50,763 nucleotides of DNA from a virus: positions 1-50,763 of the IMG/VR virus record IMGVR_UViG_3300009788_001127; one strand, 5' to 3'. This document shows, piece by piece, positions 14,391 through 21,992 of this stretch. The translations under genes were made by a program, and so were the position numbers. Within the stretch, counting starts at the first letter, position 1; the number at the start of each line of letters is the position of its first letter. The notes under the pieces are model-generated. The model ran no database searches. It was not told the DNA's origin and saw only the letters and a program-made list of their open reading frames with translations.

Positions 14391-15119
14391 CTATTTATCA
14401 TTATTCCCCTTCCTCTTCTCTTCGTTGACTTCTCTGATTATCTTGAGTGTTGATTCTGGAAGTTCGCCGTCGGGATTATCCCCGACAATATCTTTAGCTA
14501 CCCAGCCAACTAAAGCGTGATAATCTGATTTATATGTTTTTCCCTTCGATACTTTCCAATTATTTAACTTTTCAAGCATTACCTCTAAAATTGAATCACC
14601 GAACTTATCTTTTAATTTCTCATGCTCTTCATCAGTTAATTTTATTGATTCCTTATAAGTACTTTTAATACTTATCTTATCCTCGCCTCGCCTATCCTCG
14701 CTTAAGAACTGTTTGTTAACAGTTCCCACCTGCACTTCTATAACCTCTAAATATTGAGGGTAAAATTCAAGAAACTCATTCCAGAGTAGAGTTTTGAACT
14801 GATTACTCTCACGAATTAAAGCTTTTTCTAAAAGGTTAGGACGACCGCCACCGTTATACTGCAAGAAGTTATGAATGAAGATACATTTATTATCAAAGTC
14901 ATATGATAAATTCTTACAGTTCCCTAACAGTTTATTAACTGTTCCCAGCTGTACATTTGTGTCGTTTGCTATCTTTTTTGGAGTTACCGTATAAATGCCC
15001 GAATCTGAAGTTGCATTATTAGTAATCAAATAAAGAAATATAGTCTTTTCTGAAGGCGTTAATTGCTCAAAGTCTGGATCGTTCCAGATATGTACTGAGA
15101 CTAATCGATAATTAGCCAA
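14391..15119 (-). CDS. Replication initiation protein, DnaD-like
   Basis: 242 residues. The N-terminal half is a winged-helix domain (LTPSEKTIFLYLITNNATSDSG, KIANDTNVQLGTVNKLL) as in phage replisome organisers. The C-terminal part (LTDEEHEKLKDKFGDSILEVMLEKLNNWK then YHALVGWV) matches the DnaD-like domain found in Firmicutes phages. Such proteins bind the phage origin, often inside their own gene, and recruit the helicase. Two related DNA segments at 14713-14734 and 14936-14957 both encode VQ-GTVNK and could be origin repeats. Confidence 0.65.
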   Translation of the reverse strand: MANYRLVSVHIWNDPDFEQLTPSEKTIFLYLITNNATSDSGIYTVTPKKIANDTNVQLGTVNKLLGNCKNLSYDFDNKCIFIHNFLQYNGGGRPNLLEKALIRESNQFKTLLWNEFLEFYPQYLEVIEVQVGTVNKQFLSEDRRGEDKISIKSTYKESIKLTDEEHEKLKDKFGDSILEVMLEKLNNWKVSKGKTYKSDYHALVGWVAKDIVGDNPDGELPESTLKIIREVNEEKRKGNNDK

Positions 15120-15648
15120 AACTATCCTCTTCGTTTTTCTCAGGTATGCTAATAATATGATCGTTTAAATTACGATCGAGCTTACCTTCATCTCCGAGCT
15201 TCCAATCCATTTCTATATGTTCAAAGAGTAAGCCGTCGGATAAATTGAGGCTGTATAGTGAGATGTCTAACCAAGGTATTTGTTGAGCTGCAAACGTAAC
15301 GTCTCCTTCTGCCATTTTTCTCCCTATTAGTACACCTGTAAGGTTTGTCTTGTAGTATTTTTTAAATTTACCTCTGTTCCACGCACCTTTAAAAGCTGTG
15401 TAATATCTTGATATCTGACCCAAAGCATTCAGATCAATTAGATTTTCTTTTAATTCAAATATAGTTATATTTAATATGGGTATATCGTTTTTTGTATCCT
15501 CGACATCAAAAGAGATTAAATCAGCCCTCCCATAATTACCTAACTTTGCTTCTTTAATAATGTAAGCGTCATGGGAAACATTAAAATAATTCTGTAATGC
15601 CTCATCGAACAGAAACTATTGTAACTCTGCTTCAAGAATCTTGACCAT
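15112..15648 (-). pseudogene. PD-(D/E)XK nuclease-like gene with in-frame amber stop
   Basis: From an ATG with AAAGGA upstream the frame reads MVKILEAELQ, then TAG, then stays open for 167 more codons. After the TAG the product has GRADLISFD and IFELKEN, with ALGQISRYYTAF following: the D...E-x-K pattern and helix of a PD-(D/E)XK nuclease core. No good start exists after the TAG. Other genes in this phage end in TAG, so this is not a reassigned code. Options are a fresh point mutation, amber read-through by a host suppressor tRNA, or a sequencing error. Confidence 0.6.
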
Positions 15649-15754
15649 AATTTCCTTTCGCCATAAAAAAGGCCACCGCTTTAGTTCCGGCTAGGAAACG
15701 GGGACGATGGCCTGATTTAAACTTTATATATAATTGTTTATTTTTGCAATTCAT
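15632..15754 (-). CDS. 40-aa leader ORF across a terminator hairpin
   Basis: MNCKNKQLYIKFKSGHRPRF... is basic and has AGGA seven bases before its ATG. Its coding sequence runs through the terminator-like hairpin and T run, and ends just after the start of the amber-interrupted gene. Its ribosome binding site lies in one arm of a 12-bp inverted repeat whose other arm is the loop of the hairpin. It may be a regulatory leader peptide. Confidence 0.4.
   Translation of the reverse strand: MNCKNKQLYIKFKSGHRPRFLAGTKAVAFFMAKGNYGQDS
15665..15712 (-). terminator. Terminator-like hairpin in a leader (possible attenuator)
   Basis: GGCCATCG pairs with CGGTGGCC (one G-U pair) and is followed by TTTTTT on the minus strand. 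The 26-nt loop has an inner TTCC/GGAA hairpin. The hairpin sits just before the binding site of the amber gene, so it would cut off that gene unless it is disrupted, for example by ribosomes on the 40-aa leader ORF. Confidence 0.65.
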
Positions 15755-15769
15755 TTTGTTTCCTAGCCG
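15688..15769. repeat. 12-bp inverted repeat linking leader RBS and terminator loop
   Basis: CGGCTAGGAAAC at 15688-15699 and GTTTCCTAGCCG at 15758-15769 are perfect inverted copies. In RNA, pairing would hide the leader ORF binding site and tie up the terminator loop, giving a pseudoknot or an alternative fold. Confidence 0.8.
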
Positions 15770-15807
15770 TTGTCTTATCTTACCACCAACCACTAAACTT
15801 GTAAACG

Positions 15808-16002
15808 TTACCTAACCTCCAAATATAAATGCGGATGCTCTGAGTCTTGCTCGAAGGTGCGCGTATCTGTCCTTAGAGCGCGTCTATCAGGACTCATCTC
15901 TGAAAACCTTACATTGATCTGACGCCTATCTAAGAGGTAAGCCGAATCAACCTCATACTCTTCGACAACTTCAGCCATGAATCCTATCAGTTTGATCTTC
16001 AT
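15808..16002 (-). CDS. 64-aa hypothetical protein
   Basis: MKIKLIGFMAEVVEEYEVDSAY is beta-like, followed by RRQINVRFSEMSPDRRALRTDTRTFEQD. Mixed charge, no span, no motif recognised. Coupled by overlap to the 110-aa gene upstream. Confidence 0.5.
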   Translation of the reverse strand: MKIKLIGFMAEVVEEYEVDSAYLLDRRQINVRFSEMSPDRRALRTDTRTFEQDSEHPHLYLEVR

Positions 16003-16331
16003 ATTTCCCTAAGCCGTATAGGTCGGCAGTTAACGCCCTCTGCTTTCCTAATACAACCATCATTGTTTTTACAAAACGACCGTTCTGTTTGCCTTTCGTC
16101 ACACACAAACCCCTCATAGATAACCTCTTTGTCGGCTGGCTCTAACAGTTCCTTTTTTAATTCTTCAAAAGCTTTATTGCAACACTTATAAAATTCATCA
16201 ACCTCTTTTACTAAATATTGTCTTGACATTAAATCGTTTTTCTTCAATCCCTCTACTTCATCAATTAAAGCGTTTATTTTCCCTCCAACTTTAGTTGGTT
16301 TTAAACATTCCTCGTTAGTTAGCTTCTCCAT
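15999..16331 (-). CDS. 110-aa coiled-coil and Cys-containing protein
   Basis: The first 70 residues are helical and charged (INALIDEVEGLKKNDLMSRQ). The C-terminal 45 hold four Cys (GFVCDERQ, SFCKNNDGC, GVNCRP). It may form a small metal site. It lies directly downstream of the Fic gene, with a three-base gap, so it could be a partner; this is position-based only. Confidence 0.5.
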   Translation of the reverse strand: MEKLTNEECLKPTKVGGKINALIDEVEGLKKNDLMSRQYLVKEVDEFYKCCNKAFEELKKELLEPADKEVIYEGFVCDERQTERSFCKNNDGCIRKAEGVNCRPIRLREI

Positions 16332-16334
16332 CTC

Positions 16335-16811
16335 TTACTCCTTAAATAGCTTGTAATATTCTTGACGTTCATCTGCCTTAAAAAGTGTAGGCTCTTTACC
16401 CTCTTTGATTTCCTGATGCCACAAAAGCATCCTGCCTGTTCTACCGTTGCCGTCTACAAAAGGGTGGATTAGTTCAAACTTAACGTGGTTTTCTATTGGG
16501 TCAAACTGTGAAACTCCTGTTGATAAATCTGGTTTAAAATCGTCTAACCATTCGCTCATTAAGTCATTAACGAAAAATGCACTAGGGCAAAGGCGTGTTC
16601 CAACATAAACATTTATATTTCGATAATCGCCTTTTTCATCAGCCATTAAGTCAGTTTGATTTTCAACTATCTGAAATTGTAAGGCACATATTACGGTATG
16701 ATCTAATTCTTTAATTTCTTTCAACCACTCCCAAGCCTTTAAGCTCTGCTCATCCTCTTTAGGATCGTCTATCCCCTCTATTAAGTTTGATTGTCTTATG
16801 TGTTCTTTCAT
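16335..16811 (-). CDS. Fic domain protein (AMPylase type)
   Basis: 158 residues. The catalytic motif HPFVDGNGRTGR is complete at 116-127, with the flap GDYRNINVYVG at 61-71 for substrate docking. The N-terminus has S8-NLI-E12-G13, matching the (S/T)xxxE(G/N) inhibitory motif, so it appears self-regulated (class II type). Fic enzymes transfer AMP or related groups onto host proteins such as gyrase, EF-Tu or Hsp70. In a phage early operon it may take over or block a host factor, or be half of a toxin-antitoxin pair. The 58-aa gene just upstream is a candidate partner. Confidence 0.85.
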   Translation of the reverse strand: MKEHIRQSNLIEGIDDPKEDEQSLKAWEWLKEIKELDHTVICALQFQIVENQTDLMADEKGDYRNINVYVGTRLCPSAFFVNDLMSEWLDDFKPDLSTGVSQFDPIENHVKFELIHPFVDGNGRTGRMLLWHQEIKEGKEPTLFKADERQEYYKLFKE

Positions 16812-16814
16812 TTA

Positions 16815-16991
16815 TTACTCCTTAAACGGTTCGTTTGTTTCGTTATCATAATATTCAATAACTTCATTTACGCTTTCTTCGTGGCAATCAAAGATAATTC
16901 CTTTCTTGTTTTTGATAATTATTAAAACCTGTGACAATTCATCCTCGGAAAAAGCTCTATCTATTAACTTTTTTGTAAATTCTTTATCCAT
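16815..16991 (-). CDS. 58-aa acidic protein upstream of Fic
   Basis: MDKEFTKKLIDRAFSEDELSQ and IIKNKKGIIFDCHEESVNEV look like a small alpha/beta protein. GGGGGAGTG lies before the ATG. Its stop is two bases before the Fic start. A 15-codon ORF directly upstream (16991-17038) overlaps it and may couple translation. Possible Fic partner or antitoxin, by position only. Confidence 0.5.
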   Translation of the reverse strand: MDKEFTKKLIDRAFSEDELSQVLIIIKNKKGIIFDCHEESVNEVIEYYDNETNEPFKE

Positions 16992-17030
16992 CACTCCCCC
17001 TTAATTAGCTTGTGTAGGTAGGTGTTTAGT

Positions 17031-17252
17031 TTAGTCATTCATCTCACCTTGATAATGTTTATGGGTATCTGATAATTCTTTATTCAGCTCTTTATTCTCG
17101 GCTCTAAGGTCTTGGAGTTCGGCATCCATTACGTCAGCTTCTTCTATTAAAATGTCTCTTTCCTTTCGTGTTTTATCAAATAAATCTGCCGTTTCTCCTA
17201 GTCCGTGAGTATTCCTTAATTGCCATATAAGGTCTTTAGCCCTGTCTTTCAT
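17031..17252 (-). CDS. 73-aa coiled-coil protein
   Basis: MKDRAKDLIWQLRNTHGLGETADLF then a long heptad-rich run (LIEEADVMDAELQDLRAENKE split over residues 35-60). Likely a helical dimer. Coupled to both neighbours. Function not recognised; small coiled-coil proteins of this type are common in phage early operons. Confidence 0.55.
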   Translation of the reverse strand: MKDRAKDLIWQLRNTHGLGETADLFDKTRKERDILIEEADVMDAELQDLRAENKELNKELSDTHKHYQGEMND

Positions 17253-17623
17253 CAGCTCTCCTCCTTTAACTCTAAATAAAGATAAGATAAAGCGGTTAGG
17301 AGATCGGGGTCTGATGAGCTAAACGGCTCTCTATTGATATATTCGTCTATAATTCTAAAAGCGATTGTAACCAACCATTCTTTTGTTTGATAAATATAAT
17401 CAATGTGAACTGATAAAATATCATCTAACCCCTCTAACTCGTTTATTATCTGTTTTAGGTCTGGAACGGCTGCTTTATTGTTGTAATCTCTGCAATTAAC
17501 TTCGTGAGTAAGGGTATAGTTTTCGCCAAATACTTTACATTCCAAGCAATACCAACCATCTCCACCAATCTGCTCTACCCCGATTTCCTTGAGCTTTAAA
17601 GAGGTTTCATAGTTGAGAGTCAT
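17252..17623 (-). CDS. 123-aa hypothetical protein
   Basis: The start MTLNYETSLKLKEIGVEQIGG overlaps the upstream stop (ATGA) and is preferred to a longer frame. It resembles small phage proteins that begin with a substrate-like strand region (DGWYCLECKVFGENYTL). The C-terminus is helical (DLLTALSYLYLELKEE). No family named with confidence. Confidence 0.5.
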   Translation of the reverse strand: MTLNYETSLKLKEIGVEQIGGDGWYCLECKVFGENYTLTHEVNCRDYNNKAAVPDLKQIINELEGLDDILSVHIDYIYQTKEWLVTIAFRIIDEYINREPFSSSDPDLLTALSYLYLELKEES

Positions 17624-17823
17624 GGTGCTATACCCTCTTCCCATGCCTCGTAGAAATCTCCATCATCGTCTTGCCCACAGCTTTTTTTAAGATGAATAAA
17701 ACCTTTTTCTCCTATAATTGCTTTTATTATTTCTTCTAAGTGCCATTGTTTATGATGTCCACCATCAAATATGCAACCATCAATAGCTAGGTCGATAACT
17801 TTTCTTACCTTTTCACTTTCCAT
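17620..17823 (-). CDS. 67-aa hypothetical protein
   Basis: MESEKVRKVIDLAIDGCIFDGGHHKQWHLEEI suggests a compact helical protein with His and Cys residues (GGHHKQWH, KKSCGQD). Acidic C-terminus. No assignment. ATGA link with the next gene. Confidence 0.5.
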   Translation of the reverse strand: MESEKVRKVIDLAIDGCIFDGGHHKQWHLEEIIKAIIGEKGFIHLKKSCGQDDDGDFYEAWEEGIAP

Positions 17824-17850
17824 CTTTATTCCTCCCTTGAGTCTTTGTAG

Positions 17851-18150
17851 CTAAGAGTCATTGGATAGTTCCTTTAAAAATTGTCCATAAGCTACTTGAA
17901 TATCTCTATACTCATCCTTTATATCGTCTAGGTTAGAATTCAACCCTCCGCATGTATGCCCCATAAAATCACCCTGACCTTGATAGTCGCACCATTCGTC
18001 TTTAGGTTTTTGTCTACATGGAAAATTATCAGGATGAGCCTTGTTAAATCCGAACCGCTTGCCTTTTATTACAGCTTTTATGAGTTCACTGCATTCTTCT
18101 ATTAACTTATCTGATGCCGTTCCTATGTGTGCATATTTTGGATTACTCAT
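17851..18150 (-). CDS. MazG-like nucleotide pyrophosphohydrolase (probable)
   Basis: 99 residues. LIEECSELIKAVIKGKRFG near the N-terminus and DDIKDEYRDIQVAYGQF near the C-terminus match the EExxE and ExxD helices of MazG-type NTP-PPases, which bind Mg and hydrolyse nucleotides or (p)ppGpp-related targets. A Cys/His-containing insert (CRQKPKDEWCDYQGQGDF) lies between them, which is unusual. Overlaps the methylase stop by four bases. Confidence 0.6.
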   Translation of the reverse strand: MSNPKYAHIGTASDKLIEECSELIKAVIKGKRFGFNKAHPDNFPCRQKPKDEWCDYQGQGDFMGHTCGGLNSNLDDIKDEYRDIQVAYGQFLKELSNDS

Positions 18151-18824
18151 TCCTTTTCCTCCCCTTGTTCCTCTATCTCATGTAAGTTGGCTGTGAGGTC
18201 TATATCACTATCTACTTCGTTTCCCCAAATATTCCACCCGTCATATTTATCATCATAAAAAAAATTCGGCTGTTTGTTATCATTTCTTGCAAACAATTCA
18301 ATTCTTGGCAGATCTCCACATAGCTCAACTATTCTCAACCTAGCTATATCCGGCTTTGCTGAATGTTCACCAATAGGCGTATCTATAACAGAATGAACAT
18401 CTGCGTTTATTCTTTTAGGTTTTCCTTTTGTAGCCAATAAACATAACTCAGCATTTGCTCTTGTCCAACGGCCCATACCCCAAAACCAGCTAGCAGAATT
18501 TTTGTTTTTCTTAACCCAAGTAAAGGCAACGGTTTTATATTTAAAACCCCAATTTTCAATCAATTCCCAACACTCATCAAGCTTTGGCATTGTTACCCAT
18601 AAAAACAAAATACAATTATCATCTGTTATATTTTTAACAGGTAGATTATCAATCCACTCTTTAGTTTGTGTTAAATATTTACAACCTGCCCCCCTATTTC
18701 CTGCAAGTGCCTTATCTTCATAGCTCCAAGGCGGATCTGCATATATTATTTTATATTTCTTCATCTTTTTTCTATTAAGCTCCCTAGCCAGCTCTAAACT
18801 GACTACTGATTGTTCGGGGGTCAT
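18147..18824 (-). CDS. MT-A70 family adenine N6-methyltransferase
   Basis: 225 residues with the catalytic DPPW at 30-33 (IIYADPPWSYEDK), then WGFKYKTVAFTWVKKN and a target-recognition/C-terminal part GDLPRIELFARN, all typical of MT-A70 phage methylases. It transfers methyl to adenine in DNA, most likely to protect phage DNA from host restriction. The ATG overlaps the lipoprotein stop (ATGA) and is preferred to an upstream TTG. Confidence 0.9.
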   Translation of the reverse strand: MTPEQSVVSLELARELNRKKMKKYKIIYADPPWSYEDKALAGNRGAGCKYLTQTKEWIDNLPVKNITDDNCILFLWVTMPKLDECWELIENWGFKYKTVAFTWVKKNKNSASWFWGMGRWTRANAELCLLATKGKPKRINADVHSVIDTPIGEHSAKPDIARLRIVELCGDLPRIELFARNDNKQPNFFYDDKYDGWNIWGNEVDSDIDLTANLHEIEEQGEEKE

Positions 18825-19084
18825 TGGGATGCCTTTGGTCGAACCCAATAATCGCCAATCTTATAAGAGTCATATTCACCTTTTGAATAAAGCTGTATAG
18901 TCTGCCGCTTAGTTGTGAGGTCATGGTCATATTGTTCATCATCTTTAATCTCTAAATACCAACTCTCGAACGTCGATGAGGTTTCTGGAATGTGTCGCTT
19001 TTGAATAATCAAACCATCATCTAAAGTCCTAGTGCAGCCGCTTAATAAAACTAAACAGATTAAAGCTATAATTATCTTTTTCAT
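18821..19084 (-). CDS. Second phage lipoprotein
   Basis: MKKIIIALICLVLLSGC is a clear signal peptide with lipobox LLSGC. The mature part is about 70 residues with beta-like segments (SWYLEIKDDEQYDHD, RQTIQLYSKGEYDSY). It lies 6.5 kb upstream, in transcription order, of the other lipoprotein gene and is unrelated to it by eye. A role in superinfection exclusion or envelope change is possible. Confidence 0.7.
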   Translation of the reverse strand: MKKIIIALICLVLLSGCTRTLDDGLIIQKRHIPETSSTFESWYLEIKDDEQYDHDLTTKRQTIQLYSKGEYDSYKIGDYWVRPKASQ

Positions 19085-19099
19085 TCTCCCTCTCTCTCG

Positions 19100-19366
19100 C
19101 TAGGTAGACTGCATCTCTACATATCTGTAATCGCTGAACATTCCATTAGTGCAATATCCTTTATAAACTCTCCACTCTTCTTTACCTGTATTCAACTTAA
19201 GCATTGACGGTGGCTCATAATTAACGCATCTAACATCGCAACCTTGCTGAAATAAAGGACAACACCATTCAGGCTCTTTATGCGAATAACTCAAAAGGTT
19301 ATCTTTCGCCCCTTGCTCTGTATCCCAAACTCCTAATTCCGTTATTTGCTTATCCTTGTAACTCAT
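19100..19366 (-). CDS. 88-aa cysteine-rich protein
   Basis: MSYKDKQITELGVWDTEQ at the start; the centre has EWCCPLFQQGCDVRCVNY and a later GYCTNG. The five to six Cys form a likely metal or disulfide cluster, and the spacing CC...C...C resembles a short zinc or Fe-S motif. AGGAGAG lies eight bases before the chosen ATG. Not assigned. Confidence 0.55.
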   Translation of the reverse strand: MSYKDKQITELGVWDTEQGAKDNLLSYSHKEPEWCCPLFQQGCDVRCVNYEPPSMLKLNTGKEEWRVYKGYCTNGMFSDYRYVEMQST

Positions 19367-19429
19367 CTTCACTCTCTCCTGACTCGCTAGGTATGTGGTT
19401 ATAAGTAAGTTCTAGGGTTATGGTGGAGG

Positions 19430-19732
19430 TCATTTTTGCACCCAACATTCGATTTTCTCGGTAAATGTATGAGCTTTCATAGCCTCTCGACCATCGTCCT
19501 CATCGTTTAAATGGCTTATGCTAACCATTCCTTTAGTCATTCCCTCACTAACCTTTAAGCCCGTAGCATCAAGAAAAGAATCTCCGCTTACAGCTTTAAA
19601 TAACTTTCCATACATTTGAGCTGTTGGCGCATAACAAACGGGAACTATTAACGCACCATCACTATCTGTAAATTCTTCTGGCAGTTCCATTTCCCCACAT
19701 ATCGGGCAAGTTACCTTTTCCTTATCTGCCAT
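19430..19732 (-). CDS. 100-aa zinc-finger-like protein
   Basis: MADKEKVTCPICGEMELPEE has a zinc knuckle CPICG at 9-13, with a later Cys (VPVCY). The rest is acidic. AAAGGA precedes the ATG, which lies within the end of the MBL gene. The sole knuckle suggests pairing with the second Cys or dimerisation. No family named. Confidence 0.55.
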   Translation of the reverse strand: MADKEKVTCPICGEMELPEEFTDSDGALIVPVCYAPTAQMYGKLFKAVSGDSFLDATGLKVSEGMTKGMVSISHLNDEDDGREAMKAHTFTEKIECWVQK

Positions 19733-20483
19733 TATTTCCTTTCTCATCCTCATACTTATCTAACCCTTGGTCTTTATCTATTCTCTCTTGCGTGACAATA
19801 ACGTGTTTACCAGTGGTGCGCTGGATAGTCTCTTTAATAACTTTCTCGTCTGAGTTTCCGCTTGAAAGATGAATCAAGTGGATTGATATAGTCTTACTCA
19901 AGTCATTCGCCTTAAAGAAATCGACCGCTGTTTCCAAAGAAAAATGATTCCGTCTTAATCGCTTTTTTAAGCTTCTATCAAGAGATCCATTACTGATATT
20001 TCTATCTAAGATTTCCTCGCAATAATTAACTTCTACCATGAAGTGAGTTATCCCCTTAAAACGATAATGACAATAAGCTGAGTCGGTAAGATAAAGTAAC
20101 TTCTCATTACCTCTGGCGATCAGAAATCCTAAAGGTTCCGGCGCGTCATGTTTCGTGTCGAACGGTAAGATGGTCCAGCCGTCTATATCGAACTGTCTAT
20201 GCGCCACAATAGCGTGTGTGCGGTGCGATACTATACCCAACGCTTCAAGCGTCCCTTCCGAGGTATAAACATCTACCCCAGACTTAGCAACGCCTAAGAT
20301 TGCCTTAGAATGATCTTGGTGCGCGTGGGTGCATAGGCAACCGGCGACGCTCGATAGATTAAAGTCGAGCGTCTTCCTGATCTCTTTTATCGAGATACCG
20401 CACTCAAGCAATAAGGAACTACCATCCTTCGTTATCAGATAACAATTACCTTTGCTAGACGACGCGATTGCCTTGATCTTCAC
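19722..20483 (-). CDS. MBL-fold metallohydrolase (recombination partner)
   Basis: 253 residues with the metal site HAHQDH at 53-58, then ILPFDTKHDAPEPLG and YLTDSAYCHY, typical of YycJ/VicX-like MBL-fold proteins. It starts with GTG right after the RecT stop. In several Firmicutes phages an MBL-fold gene sits next to RecT, where it may act as the nuclease that makes single-strand ends for RecT annealing. That role is inference here. Confidence 0.8.
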   Translation of the reverse strand: MKIKAIASSSKGNCYLITKDGSSLLLECGISIKEIRKTLDFNLSSVAGCLCTHAHQDHSKAILGVAKSGVDVYTSEGTLEALGIVSHRTHAIVAHRQFDIDGWTILPFDTKHDAPEPLGFLIARGNEKLLYLTDSAYCHYRFKGITHFMVEVNYCEEILDRNISNGSLDRSLKKRLRRNHFSLETAVDFFKANDLSKTISIHLIHLSSGNSDEKVIKETIQRTTGKHVIVTQERIDKDQGLDKYEDEKGNNGR

Positions 20484-21359
20484 TTACTCAGACCACTCAG
20501 GGTTATCGCCCTCGGCGGTAGTTGTCGTAACTTCACCTTGCGCCTGTGGATCTGTCTGGATATCTATCTCTTCCGCGTTCGCTTTCTCTTCGATCTCTTC
20601 CGCTACTTCAACCTCTGCTATAACATCATCAGACCGGTTAAAATGATCCTGACCATCTATGATCAAACTATTATCATCCGATGAGTTGATGTAAGCCTTG
20701 CAGGTGCGATTGATTACCGTTTTAAGCGCCATGTCTGCTGTAAACTTACCGTGAACCGAATCAGCCTTTATCTTGCCGTCAGCGCTAACAGGGTTCATCT
20801 TAGACATCTTCCAAGACTGCTTAATCATCTCGATAGTCATTACTTCGGTAATAATCTGACTACTGTCAGCTACTATTGTGCAATAAGCTCCGACTATCTC
20901 GTCCTTATTCATATTAGTAAGGCTCGAAGTATGATTTATTATTTTCGTCCTAGAATCCTCTATCTCGAATTCGAATTCATCTTTCTCATAAACGACTTTC
21001 GCGCGTATATCTCTCGCTCCTGTAACCTGTTTACAGAGCGCCATCGTGCCGAAGTATGACCGCTGAAAAACAAGCTCGTTACCGTAAACGATAAAGTATC
21101 CTTGTTTCTTAGCCGGATTAAGACCTTGAACCACCATATCGAGCAAGGCGTTCATTATGCTCGGTCTAGTGCAGACTTCGAGCGCTGGCTTCTTAGACCG
21201 GTCTTGAGTCTTTTGTAGGATAAGCCAAGCTGATTTCATCGCGTTCTGTGGTGAATAATGCTCTGGAAAGTGAATCTTTCCGTCTTTCTTGAATTGCTCA
21301 ATACGCTGTTCGGCTATATCGAGCGTTTCCTTCTTGATCTTCGCTAGGTCTGGTGCCAT
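20484..21359 (-). CDS. recT: RecT-family single-strand annealing protein
   Basis: 291 residues. The core PSIMNALLDMVVQGLNPAKKQ, YGNELVFQRSYFGTM and GAYCTIVADSS is the standard RecT fold signature. The C-terminus is long, acidic and Thr-rich, a type of tail often used to bind SSB or a nuclease partner. It anneals complementary single strands during phage recombination and concatemer repair. AGGAGCAA precedes the ATG. It sits between an HNH gene and the MBL-fold gene. Confidence 0.92.
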   Translation of the reverse strand: MAPDLAKIKKETLDIAEQRIEQFKKDGKIHFPEHYSPQNAMKSAWLILQKTQDRSKKPALEVCTRPSIMNALLDMVVQGLNPAKKQGYFIVYGNELVFQRSYFGTMALCKQVTGARDIRAKVVYEKDEFEFEIEDSRTKIINHTSSLTNMNKDEIVGAYCTIVADSSQIITEVMTIEMIKQSWKMSKMNPVSADGKIKADSVHGKFTADMALKTVINRTCKAYINSSDDNSLIIDGQDHFNRSDDVIAEVEVAEEIEEKANAEEIDIQTDPQAQGEVTTTTAEGDNPEWSE

Positions 21360-21992
21360 TTAATTTGCTCCTTTTGTTGTTGGTTTATTAAATGCTTTTT
21401 CGACTGTCCAGCCGACATCAATACGGCTCCTTAGTGTGTTATAGTTCATGCCTAAAATTTCTGACCATTCGGTCATTGTTTTAGTATCCCCTTGATAGAC
21501 AATATTACGATTATCTCGCCTATTTCTAGCTTGCTCTTTAAGTGTTGCCCACCGACAATTATCAGGCCCATAGTGTCCATCATTATTTATTCGATCGATG
21601 GTCAAGTTGTCTTGATAGCCGTTCGACATAGCCCAATCGTGAAAGGCTTTGAACTCCATCCATTCAGCATAAATCTTTATTCCACGACCGCCATAGCAAT
21701 CATGTTTCGGATGGTTAGAATTTAGACACCGTTGCTTCATTGTTGACCAAATCCTATAAAGCCTCGATGGTTTACCGTTTTGTAGTGTTAAGCCAGTATT
21801 TAATTCTTCCTTTAAGCAACCGCAACTTTTAGTATATCCGACCCTTAAATTTGCTCCGGCAACTAAAGAGTTGTTACCACAAGTGCAACTACATAGCCAG
21901 ATAGCTCGACGATGATTATCACTTTCTGCAAACTTTACAACAGTCAGCCTACCGAATTTAAGACCAGTCATATCGGCTACTTGGTAATTCAT
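21360..21992 (-). CDS. HNH homing endonuclease with zinc ribbon and AP2-like end
   Basis: 210 residues. An N-terminal zinc ribbon (CSCTCGNN, then SCGC) is followed by the HNH core (YGGRGIKIYAEW, LTIDRINNDGHYGPDNCRW) and a C-terminal AP2/NUMOD-like DNA-binding part (MTEWSEILGMNYNTLRSRI). The start overlaps the ATPase stop (ATGA). It splits an otherwise compact recombination module, as mobile homing endonucleases do. A second, similar HNH lies at 25407-25910. Confidence 0.8.
   Translation of the reverse strand: MNYQVADMTGLKFGRLTVVKFAESDNHRRAIWLCSCTCGNNSLVAGANLRVGYTKSCGCLKEELNTGLTLQNGKPSRLYRIWSTMKQRCLNSNHPKHDCYGGRGIKIYAEWMEFKAFHDWAMSNGYQDNLTIDRINNDGHYGPDNCRWATLKEQARNRRDNRNIVYQGDTKTMTEWSEILGMNYNTLRSRIDVGWTVEKAFNKPTTKGAN

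Noticed and set aside
16991-17038. 15-codon ORF MTKLNTYLHKLIKGE
   Set aside because: Overlaps are neat and a binding site exists, but it is too short to support as a gene; mentioned only as possible translational coupling.
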